From assembly GCA_927405585.1 (NCBI GenBank), contig CAKMJS010000134.1, positions 22,397 through 86,396 on the forward strand: 64,000 nucleotides of DNA, in the 5' to 3' direction. The DNA comes from an uncultured Desulfosporosinus sp. (GTDB lineage: Bacteria > Bacillota > Desulfitobacteriia > Desulfitobacteriales > Desulfitobacteriaceae). Numbering within the stretch: position 1 is the stretch's first letter; every line of letters begins with the position of its first letter. Below, piece by piece: positions 1 to 7,708 of the stretch. Made by a program: the position numbers and the translations under genes. The notes under the pieces were generated by a model, which made no database searches, was not told the DNA's origin, and saw only the letters and a list, made by a program, of their open reading frames with translations.

Positions 1-1
1 A

Positions 2-220
2 ATTATTCAAACGATCTTCAATATAGTTATGCTCCTTTTCTTCGTAATTATTTTGATTACTGGCTATAACTTAGCAATGAGTGCGATGACAGCTGAGACT
101 GTATCTCTTCCTATTACTAAAGGAGTAGCTTATTTAATCCTGCCTATAGGTAGTGCGATTATGATGATTGGCTTTTTGTCAGATACCATAAATTCGTTTA
201 AAAGAGGTGAGAGTCAATGA
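2..220 (+). CDS. dctQ: TRAP transporter small permease (DctQ), 3' end only
   Basis: The window opens inside this gene; the reading frame is open from base 2 and its start lies upstream. The visible 72 residues hold two hydrophobic segments separated by a short loop, ending in a charged tail. That fits the last two helices of the four-helix small membrane subunit of a tripartite ATP-independent periplasmic (TRAP) transporter. The stop overlaps the start of the large permease by 4 bases, so the two are translationally coupled. The assignment rests mainly on the DctM partner downstream. The binding-protein gene (dctP) should lie upstream, outside the window. Confidence 0.8.
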   Translation: MIQTIFNIVMLLFFVIILITGYNLAMSAMTAETVSLPITKGVAYLILPIGSAIMMIGFLSDTINSFKRGESQ

Positions 221-1488
221 TTGCAGCGATACTAATTGGAGGGATTATAGGCTTAGTGCTTTTGGGACTGCCAATAGGCTTTGCTTTAGCAGTCATCGGG
301 GTAGCGCTATTTTTCCTGACTGGTGCGCCTTTAGATATGTTGCCAATTATTTTATTCGATGGTACTAATAACTTCCCCCTTCTCGCCATTCCGTTATTTA
401 TGGTGGTTGGAGAGTTAATGGGTGCTGTGAATTTATCCCAACGACTCGTTAATTTCGCAGGTAGTCTGGTTGGTTTTGCTGTCGGAGGACTTGCGCAAGT
501 AACCGTTGTAACGTCTATGATCTTTGCTGAAATTTCAGGATCCGCTGTTGCTGGCGCTGCCGCTTTGGGCGGTGTTTTGATACCAGAAATGAAGAAAAAA
601 GGTTACCCACAGGGTTTTGCTACGGCCTTAGTGTCTGTGGCTGCGACTATGGCTATTATTCTACCCCCTAGCATTCCCATGATTCTGTACGGGGTTATGG
701 CCGGTGTCAGCGTATCAGATTTGTTTATAGCAGGTATTTTCCCAGGCTTAATTGTAGGGATTGTCTTAATGGGCGTAAATCACGTTTATGCAAGTAAGAA
801 TAAATGGGAAGCCGCTTCTACGTTTTCCTTTCCGGCTGTTGGGAAGACCTTTAAAGAAGCATTTTGGGCACTAACTATACCGTTTATTATTCTCGGTGGA
901 ATCTGGGGAGGAATATTTACCCCTACGGAAGCTGCAGCTGTCGCCTCTGTTGCTGCATTCTTGATTGGCATGTTTATTTACAAGGACTTAAAGTGGAAAC
1001 AAGTCCCGGAACTTCTGCTGAGAGCTGCAAATCAGACGGCCGTTGTCATGATTATTATTTCCGCTTCAGCAGTTATTGGGTGGTTCTTGACGAGTGAGCA
1101 AATCCCTCAGGGATTGGCTGCCTGGGTAACGACTATCACAAATAACCCAATTGCCGTATTGGCAATCCTTAATGTCTTTCTTTTGGTCGTAGGAATGTTC
1201 ATGCATTCTGCTGCTGCGATAATTATGATTATACCGATTATCATGCCCTTGATTCGTGACTTAGGTATTGATCCGATACACTTCGGTATCATAGTAACCA
1301 TTAACCTTGGAATTGGTCAGCAAACACCACCGGTTGCCTCTGTCTTACTGACAGCGTGTTCAGTCGGAAATGTTCCTTTGGTTGAGACTTTTCCGTATCT
1401 AAAGGTTTATATCGCAGTCATGTTGGGAATTTTAGCAGTGATAACCTACGTTCCGATTATTAGTACGTACTTACCTTCGGTGATGTAA
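217..1488 (+). CDS. dctM: TRAP transporter large permease (DctM)
   Basis: This is a 423-residue, almost entirely hydrophobic protein with about 12 membrane segments. It is the sodium-coupled transport subunit of a TRAP carboxylate transporter. Family features are visible: the start region with GLPIGFAL, the central EISGSAVAGAAALGG motif near residue 105, ATMAIILPPSIPMI near 145, and the second-half motifs FTPTEAAAVAS and GQQTPPVAS. Length is normal for the family. The substrate cannot be read from sequence, but the adjacent DcuS/DcuR-like system suggests a C4-dicarboxylate or other small organic acid. A hairpin terminator follows at 1539-1590. Confidence 0.93.
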   Translation: MIAAILIGGIIGLVLLGLPIGFALAVIGVALFFLTGAPLDMLPIILFDGTNNFPLLAIPLFMVVGELMGAVNLSQRLVNFAGSLVGFAVGGLAQVTVVTSMIFAEISGSAVAGAAALGGVLIPEMKKKGYPQGFATALVSVAATMAIILPPSIPMILYGVMAGVSVSDLFIAGIFPGLIVGIVLMGVNHVYASKNKWEAASTFSFPAVGKTFKEAFWALTIPFIILGGIWGGIFTPTEAAAVASVAAFLIGMFIYKDLKWKQVPELLLRAANQTAVVMIIISASAVIGWFLTSEQIPQGLAAWVTTITNNPIAVLAILNVFLLVVGMFMHSAAAIIMIIPIIMPLIRDLGIDPIHFGIIVTINLGIGQQTPPVASVLLTACSVGNVPLVETFPYLKVYIAVMLGILAVITYVPIISTYLPSVM

Positions 1489-1531
1489 AAAACTTGATAT
1501 TAAACACGCGAAAGCAAAGGCCTAAATGGCA

Positions 1532-1590
1532 AAAAATAAGGCAACCAATGTGCTTATGTCTGAATACCAAGCGACATTGGTTGCTATTTT
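1532..1590. terminator. Bidirectional intrinsic terminator between dctM and the response regulator
   Basis: An 11-bp perfect stem (GCAACCAATGT at 1541-1551 with ACATTGGTTGC at 1574-1584) has a T-rich tract on its right and an A-rich tract on its left. It can therefore terminate both dctM (plus strand) and the convergent regulator gene (minus strand). Confidence 0.7.
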
Positions 1591-1608
1591 CGTGGTAAAA
1601 GTTAGTCC

Positions 1609-2337
1609 TTAGTTGAACGAGTTTACGTTGCCAAGATCACGCGGAACTATCCTGTAGCGTTTTGTCGGACGTCCAATGGTCCCGTACTCTAATTCGACTT
1701 GCACCTGTCCAGTTTCGACTAAGTATTCTAAGTAACGCCACACAGTTATCTTCGAAATAGTTAGTTCTAAGGCAATATGCCGACAAGAGAGAGTTGTTTC
1801 TTGTTTATTAAGGAAACACAAGATTTGATCTAGGGTTAATTGATGAACACCTTTAGGCAGAGGGATAGATTTCGTTCGAGGGACGATTTCACTAATAATT
1901 TCAACGGGAGTATTAAGTTTATCAAGATCATACTGGCATAAATCTGAGTTGCTTGACATCATCAGCTGTCGCCTGAGATAGCTTTGTAGGGCCTGTTGGA
2001 GACGCTCCATATCAAAGGGCTTAATCAGATAGTCCACTGCACCATAGCGTAAGGCCTCCTGGATTGTTGAACTGTCCTTAGCGGCTGTCACTAGTATGAT
2101 ATCCGTGGATATTTTCTTATCACGAATTTTTTTTAAAATGTTTAAACCGTTTCCATTCGTCAAATAGATATCCAATAAAACCAAATCAGGCTTGGTTTCA
2201 ATGATTTGTAGTAAGGCATCGTTTTCATTATTAGTTACCCCAACGACTTTAAAGGGCACCATTTTTTCCGTAAATCGCTTATTTATTCTAGCCACCATAG
2301 GATCATCTTCAACAATGAATACCTTAATGGGTTCCAA
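1609..2337 (-). CDS. Response regulator, DcuR/CitB (DpiA) family
   Basis: The protein has an N-terminal receiver domain (acidic pair EDD near residue 10, phospho-acceptor Asp in LVLLDIYL near 52, Thr/Lys switch residues further on). Its C-terminal helix-turn-helix region (ALELTISKITVWRYLEYL) is of the type found in regulators of C4-dicarboxylate and citrate metabolism. A TTG at 2343 is possible but lies only 3 bases from the GGAG ribosome site; the TTG at 2337 gives normal spacing and is preferred (242 residues). It is encoded 44 bases after its sensor kinase and probably controls the neighbouring TRAP operon, and possibly the redox operon transcribed away from it. Confidence 0.88.
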   Translation of the reverse strand: MEPIKVFIVEDDPMVARINKRFTEKMVPFKVVGVTNNENDALLQIIETKPDLVLLDIYLTNGNGLNILKKIRDKKISTDIILVTAAKDSSTIQEALRYGAVDYLIKPFDMERLQQALQSYLRRQLMMSSNSDLCQYDLDKLNTPVEIISEIVPRTKSIPLPKGVHQLTLDQILCFLNKQETTLSCRHIALELTISKITVWRYLEYLVETGQVQVELEYGTIGRPTKRYRIVPRDLGNVNSFN

Positions 2338-2381
2338 GTGCAAACACTCCTTTCATAACAACACTAACTGAAATTTAAGTG

Positions 2382-3953
2382 TTAAGGTAGATTATAGGGA
2401 ATGATGACTCGGAAAATCGATCCATGATCGGTAGTGTCAAAGGTGATCATCCCTCCTGCAACGTCAATCCGGTTTTTGCAATTAGGAAGACCAAAACCTT
2501 GGCCATGCTCTTTAGAGGTAAAACCAGCCTCAAATACCCGCTGGCGGTATTCAATGGGAATTCCTGTGCCGCTGTCTTGTACTTCAAGACAAATATCTTG
2601 GGGACTTTGTTTAATGAGCACCTGAACTAATCGATTTGTCTGGTCAGCAACGGCATCAAAGGCATTCTCAATCAAATTGCCTAAAACTACAATCAAAGCA
2701 TGTTCATCAAAATACTCAGGGAGAGCGAGGAGTCTGCTTTTAGTGTCAATTACCAGATTAATTTGCTTTTCCTGAGCTTCGCTCGCTTTACCGGTTAATA
2801 GTCCGACGACAGCGCTACAGTGAATATTAACGATCAGAAAACTGACTAATGACTGTTCTTTCAAGGTAATCGTCGAAATATAGCTTTTCGCTTCGTCATA
2901 CGCTTCAAGTTGAATGAGGCCTGAGATAACATGGAGTTTGTTCAGAAATTCATGAGTGCGTGCCCGTAGGGCTTCGACGATTTTCCTTACCCCAGTCAGT
3001 TCTTCAGCAATGTGGCTAACTTCAGTTAAGGGGCGGAAGGTGGCAATTGCGCCCATGACCTTTTTCTTAATAACTAAGGCATGACGATTCGTGAGGACGA
3101 TGTTTCCATTGATCAATAACTGCTCGTCGGCTAAGGGTTGTTGAGTATTCAAAACAAGCGGAAGTTGGGAATCGGGGATCAACTCCGAAATATGACGTCC
3201 AATAAATTTCGTACCTAGCGGAAATAGATTTTGGGCTGCTTGGTTAACGACTGTAACCTTACAATTCTGGTCAATCGCAATTATCCCTTCCTTAACGGAT
3301 TGAAGCATGCAGTCGCGTTCTTTAAGCAAGGTGGCGATTTCTATGGGTTCCATTCCGAAGATTAAGTTTTTGATGTTATTAGCCAATAGAATTGAAAAGA
3401 ACAAAATTAATAAAAAACTGATAGGAATGACCAAATAAAAGATTTTATAAATTTTCGAAAGCGTTAAGGAAATTCCAGGCTCAAAATACCCTACCGCTAC
3501 AGCTCCGATTTGTTGGGAGCCGTTAAAAATGGGAGCAAAAGCTCTAATTGAGGGACCTGATATCCCTATAGCTTTAGAGGTATACGATTGGCCCTGTAGA
3601 GCGAGACCTTCATCCCCACCCGTAAAGGGTAAGCCAATTAAGGTTGCGTTCGGATGACTATGGCGTTTGCCATCTCTATCAATAAAGACTATAAAGGCTG
3701 CGTGAGTATTTTGACGGATTTCTTCAGCTATCGACTGTAGATGCAGGGCCGGTGTTTCCGAAAAATATCCTGCCTTAACATCCTCGCGTTGAGCGGCGAG
3801 TGTCGCAATATCCAGGGCTTGAGTAGCAATTTGCTGCTCAAAGCTATTAATAAAACTAAAATGCAAAATGCTCATAGCTAAAATAAGCGGTATTAGGCTA
3901 CTAATCGCAGTTGTTATGAAAACACGAACACGTAAAGGAAGTGGTTTTCCCAT
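2382..3953 (-). CDS. Sensor histidine kinase, DcuS/CitA family
   Basis: This 523-residue membrane sensor has a transmembrane segment near residues 9-30, an extracytoplasmic sensor domain of about 135 residues, a second membrane segment near 170-195, a cytoplasmic PAS-like domain (about 215-320), a phospho-acceptor His in RARTHEFLNKLHVISG, and an ATPase domain with N-box ENAFDAV, DSGTGIP and GFGLPN. This order is that of the carboxylate sensors DcuS/CitA. A strong ribosome site (AGGAGG) precedes the ATG. The kinase and regulator form a two-gene operon pointing toward the TRAP genes, so sensing of the imported carboxylate is the likely role (inference). Confidence 0.9.
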   Translation of the reverse strand: MGKPLPLRVRVFITTAISSLIPLILAMSILHFSFINSFEQQIATQALDIATLAAQREDVKAGYFSETPALHLQSIAEEIRQNTHAAFIVFIDRDGKRHSHPNATLIGLPFTGGDEGLALQGQSYTSKAIGISGPSIRAFAPIFNGSQQIGAVAVGYFEPGISLTLSKIYKIFYLVIPISFLLILFFSILLANNIKNLIFGMEPIEIATLLKERDCMLQSVKEGIIAIDQNCKVTVVNQAAQNLFPLGTKFIGRHISELIPDSQLPLVLNTQQPLADEQLLINGNIVLTNRHALVIKKKVMGAIATFRPLTEVSHIAEELTGVRKIVEALRARTHEFLNKLHVISGLIQLEAYDEAKSYISTITLKEQSLVSFLIVNIHCSAVVGLLTGKASEAQEKQINLVIDTKSRLLALPEYFDEHALIVVLGNLIENAFDAVADQTNRLVQVLIKQSPQDICLEVQDSGTGIPIEYRQRVFEAGFTSKEHGQGFGLPNCKNRIDVAGGMITFDTTDHGSIFRVIIPYNLP

Positions 3954-4176
3954 AATACCTCCTAAGACAATGAGTCTTAGATTTATTCCTTTGTCTATAA
4001 TATCAGAATTTTTGATCGAATCCTATATTTTTCGTGTTATTGTTATTGATTACGACTATTAATGATAAATTCATTAACTATTCATATTTCCCTGAAAACA
4101 ATGAAAACAATGAAACAAAATAGGGAGATTAAGGCTGGAGCACGAATAGATTACTTAGTTGAAAGGGGGATAGCAA

Positions 4177-4668
4177 ATGCATAAGCGGATTTTTGTAGAT
4201 CAAAACCGTTGTTTGGGATGTAAAACCTGTGAATTAAGGTGTGCGGTAGAACGAAGTTCCATAAGCAAGTCTTTGACGGATGCTGTCCAGGAGCACATCC
4301 TGCCGCGGCCTAGGGTGTATGTGGAATGGGATGGGGAAAATCCGGTCCCAATTCAGTGTAGGCACTGCGAAGATTCTCCATGTTTGGAAATCTGCTCAAC
4401 CGGGGCAATGCAACGGGATGAAAAGAGTGGTTGTGTTTTTGTCGATGGAAACAAATGTATCTCCTGCTGGATGTGTGTTATGGTTTGCCCTTATGGAGTC
4501 ATAGCTCCCGTCTATGAGAAACACTCTGCAGATAAATGTGATCAGTGTTTTCAAATGCCGCAACCTTATTGTGTGGCGGCCTGCCCGACAGGAGCCTTAC
4601 AGGAGATCTCACCTGAGGACTATGCACTTCAGTTGAAGCAAAAAAGACAGTCTGGGCTAACCTACTAA
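4177..4668 (+). CDS. CooF-like polyferredoxin (four 4Fe-4S clusters)
   Basis: The 163-residue protein has four cysteine groups: CLGCKTCELRC near residues 13-23, CRHCEDSPCLEIC near 64-76, CISCWMCVMVCP near 93-104, and CDQCFQMPQPYCVAACP near 121-137. This is the arrangement of the CooF/HycB/DmsB electron-transfer subunits carrying four [4Fe-4S] clusters. There is no signal peptide, so it is cytoplasmic. A GAAAGGGGG ribosome site lies 9 bases before the ATG. CooF normally takes electrons from CO dehydrogenase CooS; here the next gene is a CooS homologue without a catalytic site, so its electron donor is uncertain. Confidence 0.88.
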   Translation: MHKRIFVDQNRCLGCKTCELRCAVERSSISKSLTDAVQEHILPRPRVYVEWDGENPVPIQCRHCEDSPCLEICSTGAMQRDEKSGCVFVDGNKCISCWMCVMVCPYGVIAPVYEKHSADKCDQCFQMPQPYCVAACPTGALQEISPEDYALQLKQKRQSGLTY

Positions 4669-4704
4669 TCAGTGTTTTTAAGAAGTGAAGGATTGCAGAG
4701 TGGA

Positions 4705-4740
4705 GTGTTCTCCCTTTTATGAAGTGGGAGTCTCCGATTG
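4705..4740. other. Short hairpin resembling an IS200/IS605 end, upstream of the CODH-like gene
   Basis: The spacer between the ferredoxin and CODH-like genes contains CTCCC and GGGAG arms (about 4710-4730) followed by tctccgattg. The same AGTGGGAGTCTC-cgattg string recurs at 12283-12302. It may be a decayed insertion-sequence end or an intergenic repeat; no open frame accompanies it. Confidence 0.35.
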
Positions 4741-4767
4741 ATTGAATTAAAGGAGGGATTTTATTTC

Positions 4768-6270
4768 ATGCGTCAAGTTCGAAGAAAAACGATGGACACC
4801 GCCGCTAGGGACTATTTGTTGAAAGCTAAAACTGAGGGGCTTCAACTTTCCTGGAATAAATATGAGGGGATGTTGCCCCAAGATGGATTTAGCCAATTAG
4901 GGTTAAGCTGTCATGAGTGTCTACAGGGGCCATGCCGCTTAAATCCGTTTCGTCCCGAGGAAATCAGCACAGTCTGTGGGTTAGGAAAAGATGAGCTTGC
5001 CTTTGCCTGGTTAACTCGACAAGCCAGTCAAAAATGTGAGTTGGTTGCTTCAGTCACGCAAATGTTAGCAGAACTAAGACAGAAAGCAATAGATGGTGTG
5101 ATTACTCCAGACCTGCTGCAATCAGCCGCGGCTAAATGGTCAGTTAGTGGAGAGAGTGCGGTCGACTTAGTAACTGGTTTAACCCTCAAGTTCTCAGAGT
5201 TAGCATACGCTCAGAACCAGTGTAAATCGAATATCATGAGTTACTTGAAGAGTCTAGGAGCTCAACAAATTAAGCTTGTGAGCTTTAACGCCGATTTGGC
5301 AGTGGTATTATATGGTCAGTGCAAAAGTCAGTCCCGATGGGTCGGCTTAGCTGTACTCAAGGCCAGCGCTGTTAACATTTGCTTAGATGGTGCGAGCCCT
5401 TCATTACAAGCTAGCGCCCTCGAGTTAATCGATGAACTTAAGCAGGAAGCGATCCAACAAGGCGCGAGCGATGGTCTCAATGTCGTTCTAGCTGGAGATT
5501 TCTCCACAGCGTTTGATTTTAATACTGCATGTAACGCGGGAACAACTGAATTTGCTATTTTAACTGGGCTCGTCGATTTATATCTAATCGGAGAGAGTCT
5601 TGGCAACGGAAGGATTCCCGCTGTGGGCTATCATACCGTGGTCGCTTCAGCAGTTTACACCAAAGAGGCTCTTAGAGAGGTGTTCCTGAAGGGCATTGCG
5701 GCTTATGCGGGGCGTGATTTGACGAAAGTGAAAGGTTCTAATCAAGTTGAGAGTGCTTTAGCGGTGGGGGCCATCGACCCTCAGTGGATTAAGGCGCAGC
5801 TGGATCAAGGTTTGGTCAAGGGGATCTGTGTGATTGGCGGTGGCTCGAATCTTAAGCTCACTGAAGATCAAGCGAGCTTGGAACTTGCCAAAACGTTAGG
5901 TCTGAAGAACGTTCTCTGTCTAACCTATGGAAATTCAGCGGTAACCCTCGCTAAATATGGTTATTTAAATCCGAAAAAGCAGGAGGCTGCTCCACTTATC
6001 TCTAGTGTGGGTGGGGAAAGCGATGCTGGTAAGATCCTTGAAGTGCTCGAGTTTGCTGGAGCAGGAAATGTGTTAGCAGTATTCCCAGAATTAACGACTG
6101 CTAGAGATTTGCAAATGGCCTTAGCACTTGCTCAGACAGGAGCCAAGGTATTCACAGGGACTCCGTTACCCGTTGCGGGTAGTGCCAAGATTTCAGAAGA
6201 AATCGGTAAAGTCATTGAGTATTGTGGACCTAAGGAATTAGTGGAAACAGTGGCGAAATGTTTTGAGTAA
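4768..6270 (+). CDS. CO-dehydrogenase (CooS) homologue lacking the NiFe active-site ligands
   Basis: This 500-residue protein aligns along its length with anaerobic CO dehydrogenase (about 630-640 residues), including the N-terminal GLSCHECLQGPCRLNPF block. The start at ATG 4768 is set by AAAGGAGGG 10 bases upstream; an upstream TTG at 4738 would include that site. Cys48, 51, 56 and 70 match the B-cluster of the Carboxydothermus enzyme at the same positions. The D-cluster cysteines (39, 47) are Asp and Ser. All C-cluster ligands appear lost: the GHNP histidine segment reads DGASP, the FAGCN segment reads IGGGSN, the TGC segment reads YGNSA, and the GSC segment reads VGGES. It is therefore unlikely to oxidise CO. 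I infer a one-cluster electron-transfer or structural protein working with the flanking ferredoxins. Confidence 0.85.
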   Translation: MRQVRRKTMDTAARDYLLKAKTEGLQLSWNKYEGMLPQDGFSQLGLSCHECLQGPCRLNPFRPEEISTVCGLGKDELAFAWLTRQASQKCELVASVTQMLAELRQKAIDGVITPDLLQSAAAKWSVSGESAVDLVTGLTLKFSELAYAQNQCKSNIMSYLKSLGAQQIKLVSFNADLAVVLYGQCKSQSRWVGLAVLKASAVNICLDGASPSLQASALELIDELKQEAIQQGASDGLNVVLAGDFSTAFDFNTACNAGTTEFAILTGLVDLYLIGESLGNGRIPAVGYHTVVASAVYTKEALREVFLKGIAAYAGRDLTKVKGSNQVESALAVGAIDPQWIKAQLDQGLVKGICVIGGGSNLKLTEDQASLELAKTLGLKNVLCLTYGNSAVTLAKYGYLNPKKQEAAPLISSVGGESDAGKILEVLEFAGAGNVLAVFPELTTARDLQMALALAQTGAKVFTGTPLPVAGSAKISEEIGKVIEYCGPKELVETVAKCFE

Positions 6271-6307
6271 CTGAAAGCAAGAGTCAATCTGAAAGGAGGG
6301 CTAAGTT

Positions 6308-7054
6308 ATGCAAATTGATGCGAAAAAATGTGTAGGTTGTGGACAATGCAGGCCGTTTTGCACTATGGGAGTGATTAATTTCACCCGAAGTGGAAAAGGG
6401 ACCAAAGTCCATTGCACTATTGATGAAGATGAATGCGTAGATTGTGGGATATGCTACAGGGCCAAGGTATGCCCCGTAGAGGCCCTTAATCAACCATTCC
6501 ACGGTTGGCCACGGTCCATCAGAGGGACCTTTAGTAATCCATTAGCGGAACATAAGGAAACCCGGGTCCCAGGCCGTGGTACAGAAGAGATGAAAACTAA
6601 TGATATTACCAATCGTTATAAACGTGGTTACGCCGGAATGGCCGCAGAGATGGGACGACCAGGCACAGGAGCCCGTATGCGTGACGCGGAAAAGGTATTT
6701 AAAGCCTTAGCCAAATTAGGCGTGGAGTTTGAGACTAATAATCCGTTAACAGGATTACTCAAGAATAAAGAAACTGGGGAGATGAACCCTGAGGTTCTGA
6801 GTGAAAAAGTTCTTTCCGCGATCATTGAAATGATTATCCCCTTAAATAAAATAATCCCTGTGCTCGAAACGATGGAAAAGGTCGCAGAAGAAATCAATAC
6901 CGTCTTTTCCATCGATTTAGTAGCCAGAGTCAATGAGGATCTGTCGGACCCAATGGTACCCATTATGCGTGATAACCATAAATGGTTTTCCATGAATGGA
7001 AAAACTAATTTAGGATTAGGTCACCTGAACGTGAAAGGAGCGGTTGTACAGTGA
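6308..7054 (+). CDS. Two-cluster ferredoxin fused to an unrecognised C-terminal domain
   Basis: The first ~65 residues of this 248-residue protein carry two [4Fe-4S] motifs: CVGCGQCRPFC, and CVDCGICYRAKVCP with one extra residue before the last Cys. The remaining ~180 residues contain no cysteine and match no family I recognise. They include a Gly/Arg-rich stretch (GMAAEMGRPGTGARMRD) and an alpha-helical region around residues 150-220. A ribosome site GAAAGGAGGG lies 7 bases before the ATG. It overlaps the next gene by 4 bases (GTGA), implying coupled synthesis. It probably passes electrons within this operon; partner and substrate are unknown. Confidence 0.75.
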   Translation: MQIDAKKCVGCGQCRPFCTMGVINFTRSGKGTKVHCTIDEDECVDCGICYRAKVCPVEALNQPFHGWPRSIRGTFSNPLAEHKETRVPGRGTEEMKTNDITNRYKRGYAGMAAEMGRPGTGARMRDAEKVFKALAKLGVEFETNNPLTGLLKNKETGEMNPEVLSEKVLSAIIEMIIPLNKIIPVLETMEKVAEEINTVFSIDLVARVNEDLSDPMVPIMRDNHKWFSMNGKTNLGLGHLNVKGAVVQ

Positions 7055-7692
7055 GCCATACCCTTCATCGACGGGGAAACGAAGACAATTTACAACAAGA
7101 TTATGTCGTTTTTTCCATGACCGCCAAAGGCTTCAATGAAGTCAATTCCAAGTATGCTTTACAGGAATTCTTACGAATTCTGGATAAATATGACCACGTT
7201 AATCTGGGAGATATGAAAACCGGTGGTAAATTTCTGGTCAGTAAGGATAAAATTATTAATAACGTGGTAGATACTTCGATCGTGCACGCTGTGTTTACGG
7301 ATCGAGAGAAGCTCAAAGACGTGCTGAAAGAGCTTAAAGAAGCAGATCTCGGAGTTTCGATCATTGTTTCAGGGATCGTTGAGCATGTAGAACAGGCTTG
7401 TAAGGACGCTGGGATTGAGCGTCATACGGTCGAGTACTCAGTCGGTATTCGAGGCAAGCTTACGAGGCTTCCAGAGGATGAGTTACTTGAAATAACGACC
7501 ATGTGTGGGCATGGTATGGTTTCACAGCATTTTGTTCGGCAAATGCTGCTTGATGTTAAGAGGGGCAAACGCACGGCTCAAGATGCAGGAGAATACTTGG
7601 CCACTCCGTGTGTGTGTGGAGTCTTTAACCCCAAAAGGGCGCAGAGACTGCTTGAGGAATTGGTTGAAATATGGTGCTTTGACGAAGTATAG
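7051..7692 (+). CDS. Unrecognised conserved-looking cytoplasmic protein of the CODH-like operon
   Basis: The protein is 213 residues long and starts with GTG overlapping the stop of the ferredoxin fusion gene. No family is recognised. It is soluble, without signal peptide or membrane segment. Cysteines cluster in the C-terminal third: MCGHGMV near residue 150, TPCVCG near 188, and a Cys 5 residues from the end. These could bind a metal or cluster but match no standard motif. The tight placement between a ferredoxin and a flavoprotein, with a single short gap of 16 bases to the latter, indicates a role in the same redox pathway. Codon use looks like that of its neighbours. Confidence 0.7.
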   Translation: MSHTLHRRGNEDNLQQDYVVFSMTAKGFNEVNSKYALQEFLRILDKYDHVNLGDMKTGGKFLVSKDKIINNVVDTSIVHAVFTDREKLKDVLKELKEADLGVSIIVSGIVEHVEQACKDAGIERHTVEYSVGIRGKLTRLPEDELLEITTMCGHGMVSQHFVRQMLLDVKRGKRTAQDAGEYLATPCVCGVFNPKRAQRLLEELVEIWCFDEV

Positions 7693-7708
7693 ACAGGGGG
7701 TTACACCA

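Noticed and set aside
4738..4767. TTG at 4738 as start of the CODH-like protein
   Set aside because: It would encode the AAAGGAGGG ribosome site within the protein; ATG 4768 is correctly spaced and matches the CODH N-terminus.
7505..7708. N-terminal extension of the flavoprotein
   Set aside because: It lies wholly within the preceding gene in another frame, while TTG 7709 has a proper ribosome site and places the FAD motif at the normal position.
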